Origin: an uncultured Bacillaceae bacterium
Lineage (GTDB): Bacteria; Bacillota; Bacilli; Bacillales; Caldibacillaceae
Length of the DNA stretch: 17,438 nt
Assembly: GCA_937934645.1 (NCBI GenBank)
Contig: CALGYZ010000033.1
Coordinates: 1 to 17,438, forward strand
Direction of reading: 5' to 3'
Shown here: positions 1-7,416 of the stretch, piece after piece
How positions within the stretch are numbered: the stretch's first letter is position 1
How the letters are laid out: the number at the start of each line of letters is the position of its first letter
The notes under the pieces: model-generated
The model's input: only the letters and a program-made list of their open reading frames with translations
The model's database searches: none
Told to the model about the DNA's origin: nothing
Program-made: the position numbers and the translations under genes

Positions 1-943
1 GGGATTCTTTTTGTTCCAGCTCTCTCTTATATTTTTCAAACTCTTTCGACGTACACCGTACCCAGTGCCCCGGGCGGATTTCCCGGAACTGCGGTTCTTC
101 ACTCGTATCATGTATGGACGGATCGTACACAATTCTTTTCCGGTTTCTTTCATATTCCGGGTCGGGAAGTGGGATCGCCGACAATAATGATTTTGTATAC
201 GGATGGACAGGATTATTGTAAAGCTCGTCACTGTCCGCCAATTCCACCAAATGTCCGAGATGCATAACCCCGATCCGGTCACTGATATATTTTACCATGG
301 ACAGGTCATGGGCAATAAACAGATATGTTAGCCCGCGCTCTTTTTGCAATTTTTTCAACAAGTTGACCACCTGAGCCTGGATGGAAACATCAAGGGCGGA
401 TATCGGCTCATCACAGATAATCAATTCCGGCTCTACCGCCAATGCCCGGGCGATTCCAATCCGCTGTCTTTGCCCACCGCTGAATTCATGGGGGAAACGG
501 TTTATATGTTCTCTGTTTAACCCGACCGCCTCGAGCAACTCCACGACCCGCTCTTTCCGTTCTTCTTCATTTTTTACCAGTTTATGAACATCCAAACCTT
601 CGGCGACAATATCTAAAACGGTCATCCGTGGATTCAGGGAAGAAGACGGATCCTGAAATATCATTTGCATTTTTCTGTTAAATTTTAATGCTTCCGAGCG
701 GTTTTTCTTTGCATGGACATTTTCACCGTGGAAAAGCACTTCCCCTTCCGTCGGTTCATATAAACGGATAATCGTTTGTCCTGTCGTGGATTTTCCGCTT
801 CCCGACTCACCTACAAGCCCGAAAGTTTCACCTTTATATATATCAAAAGAAACACCGTCAACAGCTTTAATGACTTTGTTCCGTCCTACACGGAAATGCT
901 TTTTTAAGTTTTTTACTTCCAGTATTTTTTCCCTTGAACTCAT
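1..943 (-). CDS. oppF: Oligopeptide ABC transporter ATP-binding protein OppF (3' end cut by window edge)
   Basis: This is one of the two ATPases that power oligopeptide import through the OppBC channel on the inner face of the membrane. About 314 codons are visible and the frame is open to base 1. Walker A GESGSGKST lies at about residues 45-53, the Q-loop Gln at 97, the signature FSGGQRQR at 154-161, Walker B LIICDEP at 174-180 (catalytic Glu179) and the H-loop His at 212. The C-terminal oligopeptide-transporter region (HPYTKSLLSAIPLPDP) follows. The start is ATG at 943; it overlaps the oppD stop by four bases (ATGA), typical of translational coupling. The visible part is already about as long as the family (roughly 305-330 residues), so only a few codons should be missing. 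The sequence closely resembles B. subtilis OppF as I recall it; the gene order A-B-C-D-F supports opp rather than app or dpp. Confidence 0.95.
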   Translation of the reverse strand, partial: MSSREKILEVKNLKKHFRVGRNKVIKAVDGVSFDIYKGETFGLVGESGSGKSTTGQTIIRLYEPTEGEVLFHGENVHAKKNRSEALKFNRKMQMIFQDPSSSLNPRMTVLDIVAEGLDVHKLVKNEEERKERVVELLEAVGLNREHINRFPHEFSGGQRQRIGIARALAVEPELIICDEPISALDVSIQAQVVNLLKKLQKERGLTYLFIAHDLSMVKYISDRIGVMHLGHLVELADSDELYNNPVHPYTKSLLSAIPLPDPEYERNRKRIVYDPSIHDTSEEPQFREIRPGHWVRCTSKEFEKYKRELEQKES

Positions 944-1989
944 GACTTCGTTCCCCCCTTCTTGCCGGCATGTCTTTGGATCCTCCGTTTAATCGATTCA
1001 GGCAATTCAATTTCAGGGGCATGTTCATGCAACAACCATGTCGCCGCATAATGGGTATCGGAAACTTTGAACATCGGCGGCTCCATAATCGCATCGATTT
1101 CCAATGCATATTCATTCCGGGGCGCAAAAGCATCGCCTTTAGGTGGATTTACCATATCAGGCGGGCTGCCCGGTATTGTATATAATTCTTCTTCACTATT
1201 TTCCAAAGTCGGCATTGAGCCAAGCAGTCCCCATGTATACGGATGTTTCGGGTTGTAGAAAATATCATCAACGGTACCGATTTCGACAATTTTTCCAGCA
1301 TACATAACGGCCACTCGGTCAGCTACGTTCGCTACAACACCTAAATCATGGGTGATAAAAATAATGGAGGTTTTCGTTTCCCGCTGAATTTCCTTCATTA
1401 AATCCAAAATTTGCGCCTGAATGGTCACATCGAGCGCTGTTGTCGGCTCGTCAGCAATTAAAATTTTCGGATTGCAGGCCAGGGCTATGGCAATGACTAC
1501 CCGTTGCCTCATTCCTCCGGAGAATTGATGTGGATATTGATTGACACGGATTTCGGGATATGGAATTCCTACCTTATCCAATAGCTCGATGGCTTTTTCT
1601 TTGGCTTCCCGTCTGCTCATATGCTGATGTTTAATTAATCCCTCCATGATCTGGTTGCCGATTTTCATCGTCGGGTTTAAAGAGGAAAGCGGATCCTGGA
1701 AAACCATCGAAATCTCTTTTCCGCGAATCTTTTGCATTTCCTTTTCAGATTTTTTAAGTAAATCTTCCCCCTGGAAGAGGATTTGCCCACTTTTGATTAT
1801 TGCCTGCGGTTTCGGCAACAATCCCATAATGGCGGAGGTAGTTACTGATTTTCCGGACCCTGATTCACCGACTATGGCTAGTGTTTCCCCTTCTTCCAGG
1901 TCGAAACTGACTCCCCGAACGGCCTGGACTTCACCGCTGTATGTGTTAAACGAAATTCTTAAATCTTTGACTTCCAACAATTTTCCCAT
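940..1989 (-). CDS. oppD: Oligopeptide ABC transporter ATP-binding protein OppD
   Basis: This is the second ATPase of the oligopeptide importer and should pair with OppF under the OppBC permease. The 349-residue protein has Walker A GESGSGKS at residues 41-48, the Q-loop Gln at 98 (VFQDPLSSLNP), the signature QFSGGMRQR at about 155-163, and Walker B ILIADEP at 176-182 with Glu181. An H-loop His in FITHDLG and the oligopeptide/dipeptide C-terminal extension (KHPYTWGLLGSMP) follow, all standard for the OppD/DppD family. A GGAGGTG ribosome-binding site sits just upstream of the ATG at 1989. It lies 17 bases after the oppC stop, and its own stop overlaps the oppF start (ATGA). Nothing is missing or odd. 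Confidence 0.96.
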   Translation of the reverse strand: MGKLLEVKDLRISFNTYSGEVQAVRGVSFDLEEGETLAIVGESGSGKSVTTSAIMGLLPKPQAIIKSGQILFQGEDLLKKSEKEMQKIRGKEISMVFQDPLSSLNPTMKIGNQIMEGLIKHQHMSRREAKEKAIELLDKVGIPYPEIRVNQYPHQFSGGMRQRVVIAIALACNPKILIADEPTTALDVTIQAQILDLMKEIQRETKTSIIFITHDLGVVANVADRVAVMYAGKIVEIGTVDDIFYNPKHPYTWGLLGSMPTLENSEEELYTIPGSPPDMVNPPKGDAFAPRNEYALEIDAIMEPPMFKVSDTHYAATWLLHEHAPEIELPESIKRRIQRHAGKKGGTKS

Positions 1990-2006
1990 TCTTTTACACC
2001 TCCCCG

Positions 2007-3158
2007 CTATTTATGCATTTTCGGGTCAAACGCATCGCGTAGACCGTCTCCTAGTATGTTAAATGCGATCATAATAATAGATAACAACAATGCCGGATAA
2101 ACTAACATATATGGATAGATCCGCAGGTTGCTGAATCCGATGTTAATAAGCGAACCCAATGAAGCATCCGGCGGTGTAATCCCCAGTCCGATAAAGCTTA
2201 AAAACGCTTCAAAGAATACCGCTGTCGGGATTGAAAACATGGTGTTAATAATGATAATGCCACTGATATTCGGCAATAGATGTTTCCGGATAATGGTACC
2301 ATTCGATGTTCCCAATGTCCGGGCTGCCAGAACAAACTCCTGGTTTTTCAATTTTAAAACCTCTCCGCGCACAATCCGAGACATATTGATCCAGCCGGTA
2401 ATAACTAAAGCAAGGACAATGGAAGTAATACCAGGATCAAGAACCATCATCATTAATAAAATAACAACCAGGTTCGGTATTCCTGCCAGTATTTCCACAA
2501 TCCGCTGCATGACATTGTCCAGCTTTCCGCCAAAGTAACCGGAAATACCTCCGTAGGCAACACCGATCACAAGGTCAATAAAGGCAGCAACAAAAGCGAT
2601 AATCAATGACACCCGTGTTCCAAGCCATAATCTTGTCCATTGGTCCCGGCCCAGCTGGTCCGTTCCGAGCCAGAAATATTCATCTTCCATGCCTTTTGCT
2701 TCATAAATACGGTAGGTTGCTTTAATCTTTGCGGAATTTGGTGAACCGTCACCTTCATCAATGACTTTGATATCAATAAATTCTTCATCATTATTAAACC
2801 GGGCGTAAGATTTTCGTGTTGCCTCCTCAACAGTCATGCCGGTGAACGTTTCCTTTAATGTCCCGTCAAATCCGAGCCAGGGTATATTCTCCAACACCGG
2901 TGCATGAGGCGGCATTTTTGCCCGTGATAATAACTGATCATCATTTCCATGCTCATTCATATAAGGCCCGACAATACTCATAATAATTATAAAAATCAGA
3001 GTTATAAGACTGATCATGGCCGGTTTATTTTTAAACAGCGTTCTCCTTGCATCCTGCCAAAATGTCCGGCTGGGCCTTGAGATTTTTTCACTTGTATCTT
3101 CTTTTTTGACCAGAGGCTTAAATAACTCTTTCGGTAGATTTTTTGTTTTATCTTCCAT
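2007..3158 (-). CDS. oppC: Oligopeptide ABC transporter permease OppC
   Basis: This is the inner-membrane permease that forms the translocation channel together with OppB. The protein has a long cytosolic N-terminus, a first membrane segment near residue 45 (AMISLITLIFIIIMSIVG), and a large extracytoplasmic loop. Five more hydrophobic segments and the cytosolic ATPase-contact loop of the binding-protein-dependent permease family (AARTLGTSNGTIIRKHLLP) follow. The frame is open to 3218, but I place the start at the ATG at 3158. A GGAGGTGA site lies about 7 bases upstream of that ATG, inside the end of oppB, and gives a 383-residue protein beginning MEDKTKN. Only one base separates it from the oppB stop, so translation is probably coupled. 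The 20 extra upstream residues of the longer reading would lie within oppB and have no ribosome-binding site of their own. Confidence 0.95.
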   Translation of the reverse strand: MEDKTKNLPKELFKPLVKKEDTSEKISRPSRTFWQDARRTLFKNKPAMISLITLIFIIIMSIVGPYMNEHGNDDQLLSRAKMPPHAPVLENIPWLGFDGTLKETFTGMTVEEATRKSYARFNNDEEFIDIKVIDEGDGSPNSAKIKATYRIYEAKGMEDEYFWLGTDQLGRDQWTRLWLGTRVSLIIAFVAAFIDLVIGVAYGGISGYFGGKLDNVMQRIVEILAGIPNLVVILLMMMVLDPGITSIVLALVITGWINMSRIVRGEVLKLKNQEFVLAARTLGTSNGTIIRKHLLPNISGIIIINTMFSIPTAVFFEAFLSFIGLGITPPDASLGSLINIGFSNLRIYPYMLVYPALLLSIIMIAFNILGDGLRDAFDPKMHK

Positions 3159-3159
3159 T

Positions 3160-4086
3160 TTAACGGTCACCTCCGGCCACCCGGATTCTCGGGTCAATGA
3201 TTCCATACAGAATATCAATAATTAAAATAATTACCACAAAACCGAACGCATATAGTAATGTTGTACCCATAATTGTTGGATAGTCGTTTACCATAACGGA
3301 TGACACAAATTGTTCACCGATTCCCGGAATAGCAAAAATTTTCTCAATAACAAGAGAACCGGTCATTAAACTGACTGCCAGCGGACCAATAACGGTAATT
3401 AAAGGAATGACGGCATTACGGAAACCGTGTTTCAGGACGATTGCCGCCTGGCTGAGTCCTTTTGCCCGTGCAGTTGTGATGTAGTTGGAATTCAGTACTT
3501 CGATCATTTCCGTCCGTATGAAACGAGCTGCTGTTGCCATCGGACCGATTGCCAGGGCTATGGTCGGCAATACGGTGTGAATTGGATCACCCCATAAGGC
3601 TACCGGAAACCATTCAAGTTTAACCGCAAACACATATTGAAGCAATCCAGCAAAAACGAAGGACGGGATCGATGTTCCTAATACAGCTATAACAGTCGAA
3701 GTATAATCAAGAAAACCGTTATGGAATACAGCGGCAATTAAACCTAAAATAATGCCTAATGATGTTCCGATTATAATCGCTTGCAGACCAAGAATCACCG
3801 ATGGTCCGATCCGGTCCATTAAAATTTCCGTTACCGGTGTATTGTCAAAAGCGAAAGATATGCCCAAATCTCCCCGGACCAGTCCTCCCATATAACGGAC
3901 GTATTGTACCGGAACCGGGTCGTTCAGACCATATTTATCCAGAACAATCTCCAGTTGTTCCTCTGTTAATTTCTCTTCATTCAACGGGCTCCCCGGCAGC
4001 ATTTTCATTAAGAAAAAAGAGACCGTTGCGATAATAAACAAAGTAATCAGCATGTAGCCGAGTCGCTGCAACAAATAACGAGTCAA
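3160..4086 (-). CDS. oppB: Oligopeptide ABC transporter permease OppB (TTG start)
   Basis: This is the inner-membrane permease partner of OppC. The 308-residue protein begins with the conserved MxxYLLxRLxYMLxTLFIIATVSFFLMxxxPGSP segment of the OppB/DppB family. About six membrane segments follow, with the ATPase-contact loop at ARAKGLSQAAIVLKHGFRNA and a C-terminal DPRIRV-type tail (IIDPRIRVAGGDR). The start codon is TTG at 4086. A TAGGAGGTG site lies 5-6 bases before it, and the next in-frame ATG is eleven codons in and would cut into the conserved first helix. It is separated from oppA by about 146 bases that contain a hairpin (4161-4198), which is expected to lower expression of oppBCDF relative to the binding protein. 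Confidence 0.95.
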   Translation of the reverse strand: MTRYLLQRLGYMLITLFIIATVSFFLMKMLPGSPLNEEKLTEEQLEIVLDKYGLNDPVPVQYVRYMGGLVRGDLGISFAFDNTPVTEILMDRIGPSVILGLQAIIIGTSLGIILGLIAAVFHNGFLDYTSTVIAVLGTSIPSFVFAGLLQYVFAVKLEWFPVALWGDPIHTVLPTIALAIGPMATAARFIRTEMIEVLNSNYITTARAKGLSQAAIVLKHGFRNAVIPLITVIGPLAVSLMTGSLVIEKIFAIPGIGEQFVSSVMVNDYPTIMGTTLLYAFGFVVIILIIDILYGIIDPRIRVAGGDR

Positions 4087-4160
4087 AGCGGCACCTCCTA
4101 AAAAAATATTTGAAATACAAATGTTTTCTATAAATTAAAAAAATGCAGTTATCAAGATGA

Positions 4161-4198
4161 AAGAGAGTATACGCCTGAAAACAGGCATACACTCTCTT
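4161..4198 (-). terminator. Intercistronic hairpin between oppA and oppB (attenuator or mRNA-stabilising structure)
   Basis: Arms of 17 bases at 4161-4177 and 4182-4198 enclose a TTTT loop. Read on the minus strand, AAGAGAGTGTATGCCTG pairs with its partner at all 17 positions, two of them G-U. Read on the plus strand the same two positions are A-C mismatches, so the structure belongs to the opp transcript. A T-rich stretch follows, but the T run is not immediate. A partial terminator or 3'-end protector for oppA mRNA is the natural reading, because the binding protein is needed in excess over the membrane components. Confidence 0.75.
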
Positions 4199-4232
4199 AA
4201 TTTTCAACGGCTATACATTTTCATTGAAAACC

Positions 4233-5897
4233 TTACTCTTCAATATAAGCCCATTTATACTCGTAATCCGGTCCGAATTTGTTGGCAATAACACCTTTTA
4301 ATTTCGGATCTCTCAGGTAAGCATAGGAGCGTTGGTAAATCGGTGCGATTGCCGCATCTTCAAACAGAATCTTTTCAGCTTTTAACAATGCCTCATAACG
4401 TTTTTCAGGATCGTTAACGTAAGTTGTTTGGGCATCTTCCAGCAATTTGTCATACTCCGGATTAGAGTAACCCATTTTGTTATTGCCGCCATCAGTCACC
4501 CACAAGCTCAGGAATGTGTACGGATCCAGATAGTCTGGTCCCCAGCCGGCAAGCTGGATATCATAATCCTGTTTCGTGTCGGCATCTAATCTTTGTTCAA
4601 ACGGAACGTTTCTAATTTTGATTTCCAATCCCGGAAGGTTGGATGTTAATTGGTTGGCGATATACTCGTTTAATACTTTTGCGTTTTCACTGTCATCGCC
4701 TAAAAATTCAAGGGTAACTTTATCCGTACCCAGCTCTTCTAAACCTTTTTCCCAATATTTTTGGGCTTCTTCCACATCATAAACCGCCAAGTCGCCGTTT
4801 GTTTCACGGAAATCTTTGTCCGTACCCGGTACTTGGACAAAATCTTTCGGAATGAGACCGTTGGCCGGGATGGAACCGTCATTGATGATTTCATTTACAG
4901 CGGCTTCTTTATCGAATGCCCGCATGATCGCATGACGGATATTTTCGTTTGCCAGAGGAGTTTCTTCACCATTCCGCACTTGGTTCAGTTTTAGGTAGAA
5001 TACCGATGAAGTCGGAATTGTAATGAAGTCGTCCCTTGTTGAGTAAACATCCACAAGGTCAGCTGTTAATCTTGTTTCGTCAACTTCGCCTTTTTCATAC
5101 AGATCTGCGCTTGCTTGCGGATCTTTCATGACTACGTATGTAATCTTTTCAAGTTTAACAGCATCTTTATCCCAGTAGTCTTCGTTTTTCACAAGTTGCC
5201 ACTCGTTGGCAGTACTTTTCCAATTTTCTAACTTAAATGGTCCGTTAAAAAGCAATGTATCTGTGCTTGTTGCGTATTTATCACCTTGCTCTTTAACAAA
5301 ATCTTCGTTTAACGGATAAAATGTTCCAAACGTTGTCAGTGACTCAAAGTACGGCGTCGGGTTTTCCAGTTCAACAACTAATGTATAATCATCTTCTGCA
5401 CGTACACCGAGTTCTTCAACAGGTACTTCACCTTTGTTTACGGCAGTTGCGTTTTTAATCACGCCGCCCATCATGTACGGTCCGTATTCGGAACCGGTAT
5501 CCGGATCTACAGCACGGCGCCATGCAAATACAAAGTCATGGGCTGTTACCGGGTCACCATTGGACCATCTTGCATCTTCGCGAAGTTTAAACGTCCATGT
5601 TAAACCGTCTTCTGATACTTCGTGATCAACGGCAATTCCTTCTTCCAATTGGCCGTCTTCACCGAGACGGTAAAGCCCTTCCATGGTGGCTCCTAAAAAT
5701 TGGAATGCATATTGGTCTGTCGCCAAAGCGGAGTCCATCGTTGGAATCGTGTCGCCGTTAGTTAACCTTAATACTTGCTCGGATGCTCCCTTCCCAGCAT
5801 CTTTTTTGCCTTCTTCTTTGCCTCCTCCGCATGCAGCCAACACTGTACTGACCAGCATGAGAACGGCAAGAAGAAGCATCCATCTTGTCTTCTTCAT
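4233..5897 (-). CDS. oppA: Oligopeptide-binding lipoprotein OppA
   Basis: This is the extracytoplasmic, membrane-anchored solute-binding protein that captures oligopeptides and delivers them to OppBC. The 554-residue protein belongs to the SBP_bac_5 family. It has a signal peptide with KK at residues 2-3, a hydrophobic core, and the lipobox LAAC with lipidated Cys23, followed by a GGG/KE-rich linker. Family landmarks include the N-terminal DGLTWTFKLREDARWSNG segment, the HDFVFAWRRAVDP segment, and the C-terminal YDIQLAGWGPDYLDPYTFL stretch near the ligand pocket. An AGGGGGC ribosome-binding site precedes the ATG at 5897. It is the first gene of the operon, with its own SigA promoter (5964-5992) and a candidate CodY operator in the leader (5917-5931). 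The exact peptide specificity cannot be read from the sequence. Confidence 0.95.
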   Translation of the reverse strand: MKKTRWMLLLAVLMLVSTVLAACGGGKEEGKKDAGKGASEQVLRLTNGDTIPTMDSALATDQYAFQFLGATMEGLYRLGEDGQLEEGIAVDHEVSEDGLTWTFKLREDARWSNGDPVTAHDFVFAWRRAVDPDTGSEYGPYMMGGVIKNATAVNKGEVPVEELGVRAEDDYTLVVELENPTPYFESLTTFGTFYPLNEDFVKEQGDKYATSTDTLLFNGPFKLENWKSTANEWQLVKNEDYWDKDAVKLEKITYVVMKDPQASADLYEKGEVDETRLTADLVDVYSTRDDFITIPTSSVFYLKLNQVRNGEETPLANENIRHAIMRAFDKEAAVNEIINDGSIPANGLIPKDFVQVPGTDKDFRETNGDLAVYDVEEAQKYWEKGLEELGTDKVTLEFLGDDSENAKVLNEYIANQLTSNLPGLEIKIRNVPFEQRLDADTKQDYDIQLAGWGPDYLDPYTFLSLWVTDGGNNKMGYSNPEYDKLLEDAQTTYVNDPEKRYEALLKAEKILFEDAAIAPIYQRSYAYLRDPKLKGVIANKFGPDYEYKWAYIEE

Positions 5898-5916
5898 TTG
5901 ATTGCCCCCTAATTTA

Positions 5917-5931
5917 AATTTTCTGGAAATA
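5917..5931 (-). promoter_or_regulatory. Candidate CodY box in the oppA leader
   Basis: The plus-strand sequence AATTTTCTGGAAATA matches the Firmicute CodY consensus AATTTTCWGAAAATT at 13 of 15 positions. It lies roughly 25-40 bases downstream of the predicted oppA transcription start and upstream of the ribosome-binding site, where bound CodY could block elongation or initiation. Peptide permeases are classic CodY targets in Firmicutes. The match is seen directly; binding is inferred. Confidence 0.6.
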
Positions 5932-5963
5932 ATATTAAAAAAACAACTTCGCCTTAATTGAGA

Positions 5964-5992
5964 AGTATACAGGTTATTATTATTTTTGTAAA
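5964..5992 (-). promoter_or_regulatory. SigA-type promoter of the opp operon
   Basis: On the minus strand, TTTACA (5987-5992) and TATACT (5964-5969) are separated by exactly 17 bases, with A/T-rich DNA upstream of the -35. Predicted transcription starts near 5957 and gives a leader of about 60 bases before oppA. Confidence 0.75.
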
Positions 5993-6274
5993 GAAAAAAT
6001 TAAAAAATATATATAAATATATTCATATAACAAATAACAAAAATCAATCAAGTCTATTTTATTAGAATATTCTGTTAATAGGACGTTAATTTTTCACTTA
6101 TTTCCCTGCTTACCGGCAATATTATATGTATAATTAAAATATTTATACATTATCTGTATATAATATAATCATTATTTTACCGTTATTTTTATATTCATCC
6201 GTATATAATTTAACCATTATTTTATCATTATATATATATATAATTGATTTTAGTAACTCTGTAAGGGAATGTAT
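5993..6274. other. AT-rich intergenic region between oppA and the DUF3899 gene
   Basis: About 280 bases of very AT-rich DNA lie between the divergent opp promoter and the small gene on the plus strand. I see no credible coding sequence here. The minus-strand open frame reaching into it (6143-6421) is antisense to the DUF3899 gene and is made of repeat-encoded residues. The only structure I can support is the 45-base tandem repeat at about 6150-6239. Confidence 0.6.
6150..6239. repeat. Imperfect 45-bp tandem repeat (two copies)
   Basis: GTATATAAT occurs at 6156 and 6201, and CATTATTTTA occurs at 6170 and 6215; both are offset by 45 bases. The units also share flanking bases (CATTATCTG against TTCATCCG, and TTACCGTTAT against TTATCATTAT). 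The repeat lies between the oppA and DUF3899 promoters. It may be a local duplication or a pair of operator-like sites. Confidence 0.6.
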
Positions 6275-6282
6275 GCTAAAAT
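6275..6282 (+). promoter_or_regulatory. Extended -10 promoter for the DUF3899 gene
   Basis: TGCTAAAAT has the TGn extension plus a good -10 hexamer (TAAAAT at 6277-6282). No good -35 lies 17-18 bases upstream, which is tolerated in extended -10 promoters. Transcription would start near 6289, so the upstream ATG at 6273 could not be used. This supports the ATG at 6321 as the start. Confidence 0.45.
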
Positions 6283-6320
6283 TGTCCATAATCAAACATA
6301 ATATTTTCCGGGTGACGAAT

Positions 6321-6680
6321 ATGAAAAAAAACGTATTCCTTTTTTTCCTGAATTTGGCGGCAATTTTGGTATTGTTTTTGATCTTTTCCCCTGAATATAC
6401 ACTTGTCAATCTGATTGACATTGTTTTTTACTTCGGATTTTTATATTTGGTTGTTTTCCTTTTTTTATACATCGTAAAGGGCAAATTTTTTGACGGGCTT
6501 GTTTACAGTTTCCGTAAATTTAACCACGTTATGTTTAAAAAAGGGGATTATTTGGAAGGGTGGAAGGAAAAACCGTTGCCTTCCGAAGGGGTCAAACCCG
6601 GATTTTATTCTGCCGTGAAGTTCCAAAGCTTGGCATTACTCTCTTTATTGATGATTTTATTAGCGGTTTATTATTTGTAA
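6321..6680 (+). CDS. Small membrane protein, DUF3899 type
   Basis: This is a 119-residue protein with two adjacent N-terminal membrane segments (about residues 5-21 and 30-50) and a C-terminal one (about 102-118). Between them is a conserved cytosolic or loop segment, GKFFDGLVYSFRKFNHV, followed by a charged region. This pattern matches the DUF3899 family of Bacillales as I recall it; function is unknown. The frame is open from an ATG at 6273. I prefer 6321 because GGTGA lies 5 bases before it, the family is about 110-120 residues long, and the likely promoter (6275-6282) sits over the earlier ATG. The gene stands alone and converges on the ACT-domain regulator gene. Confidence 0.75.
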   Translation: MKKNVFLFFLNLAAILVLFLIFSPEYTLVNLIDIVFYFGFLYLVVFLFLYIVKGKFFDGLVYSFRKFNHVMFKKGDYLEGWKEKPLPSEGVKPGFYSAVKFQSLALLSLLMILLAVYYL

Positions 6681-6710
6681 CCGGGGAGGGATTTTAGGGG
6701 CATGACATAT

Positions 6711-6753
6711 ACCGGAATCTGGCTTCCATCCGGCGGAAAAGCCGTATTCCGGT
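6711..6753 (+). other. Long interrupted hairpin between convergent genes
   Basis: ACCGGAAT (6711-6718) pairs with ATTCCGGT (6746-6753), and inside it GGCTTCC pairs with GG..AAGCC across small internal loops. No T run follows on either strand, so this is not a standard terminator. It lies in the roughly 100-base gap between the convergent DUF3899 and PheB/ThrR-type genes and could protect or end either transcript. Confidence 0.45.
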
Positions 6754-6782
6754 TTAGTCCCGGAGGTGGAGGTGTTTACGGA

Positions 6783-7232
6783 TTAACTTTGACCGACGAG
6801 GACAACCTGTTTAACACCTTCCACTTGTTTTAACTGTTTAATAAATTCCGTTGCGGAGCATATTAAATTTGAAGTGTCAATGGAGTATACTACATTGGCA
6901 ACTCCCTGCAGGGGAATGCTTTGGTTGATTGTTAAAATATTTCCGTTTTTATCGGCAACAAATTTCAATACTTCAGACAAAATTCCCGGCCGGTGTTCAA
7001 GAATTAATGAGATCGTAATAATTTTCCGATATGCGGCCGCATTAAACGGAAATATTTTGTCTTTATATTTATAGTAGGCACTCCGGCTCAAACCGACTTT
7101 TTCCACCGCTTCATTCACCGTCTTTGCTTCACCGGTTTTAAGTAGGTTTTTTGCGACGATTGTTTTATATACCGCTTCCGGAAGAGCATCAGCCCTTATT
7201 AAATAAAATTCTTCCCTGTGGTTCTGATCCAT
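6783..7232 (-). CDS. ACT-domain regulator of the PheB/ThrR (UPF0735) family
   Basis: This 149-residue protein has an N-terminal helix-turn-helix-like part (AVEKVGLSRSAYYKYKDKIFPF, about residues 41-62). A C-terminal ACT domain (about 70-149) carries the family motif NQSIPLQGVANV. ACT domains usually sense amino acids. The B. subtilis relative PheB, renamed ThrR, is described as a repressor of threonine-pathway genes, so this protein is probably a small amino-acid-responsive regulator. I start it at the ATG at 7232, where GGAG lies 8 bases upstream. The open frame extends 22 codons further, but that longer start falls in the predicted -35 element. In many Bacilli the gene lies beside obg and pheA; here it stands alone, divergent from the CofE-like gene. 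Confidence 0.85.
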   Translation of the reverse strand: MDQNHREEFYLIRADALPEAVYKTIVAKNLLKTGEAKTVNEAVEKVGLSRSAYYKYKDKIFPFNAAAYRKIITISLILEHRPGILSEVLKFVADKNGNILTINQSIPLQGVANVVYSIDTSNLICSATEFIKQLKQVEGVKQVVLVGQS

Positions 7233-7269
7233 AACAATCGCTCCATTACTTGAATTTATGTTCGTTGTC

Positions 7270-7298
7270 ATTATAGATAAAATTCCGTATTGAAACAA
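7270..7298 (-). promoter_or_regulatory. Promoter of the PheB/ThrR-type gene
   Basis: On the minus strand a perfect TATAAT (7270-7275) lies 17 bases after TTGTTT (7293-7298). Transcription would begin near 7264, about 32 bases before the ATG at 7232. Confidence 0.6.
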
Positions 7299-7320
7299 TA
7301 GAAGAGTTGTGGACTACTCC

Positions 7321-7363
7321 GACAGTTTATACCTGAATCTGCAAGATCCATACCAGAACTGTC
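7321..7363. repeat. Nested inverted repeat in the divergent promoter region
   Basis: GACAGTT (7321-7327) and AACTGTC (7357-7363) are perfect inverted arms, with a second dyad ATCT-GCA-AGAT centred inside (7337-7347) and equal 9-base spacers on both sides. It lies upstream of both divergent promoters (7270-7298 and 7417-7445). It could be an operator; no regulator is identified. Confidence 0.4.
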
Positions 7364-7416
7364 AACGATTACCTTAAAATACTGCTTTTTTCATAATAAT
7401 ACGGTAAAAAAACCAT

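Noticed and set aside
4108..4122. Small ATTTG/CAAAT hairpin followed by T run just before the oppB ribosome-binding site
   Set aside because: The stem is five pairs, mostly A-T, and too weak to call a terminator.
4116..4140. Second CodY-like sequence upstream of oppB
   Set aside because: Only about 11 of 15 positions match in very AT-rich DNA, which is expected by chance.
6143..6421. Minus-strand open frame of 92 codons in the oppA/DUF3899 spacer
   Set aside because: It is antisense to the DUF3899 gene, made mainly of residues encoded by the 45-bp AT repeat, and has no good ribosome-binding site.
6702..6833. Possible 43-codon plus-strand peptide starting MTYTGIWLPSGG
   Set aside because: The nearest GGGAGG is about 12 bases from the ATG, the sequence covers the hairpin at 6711-6753, and it then runs antisense through the end of the PheB/ThrR-type gene.
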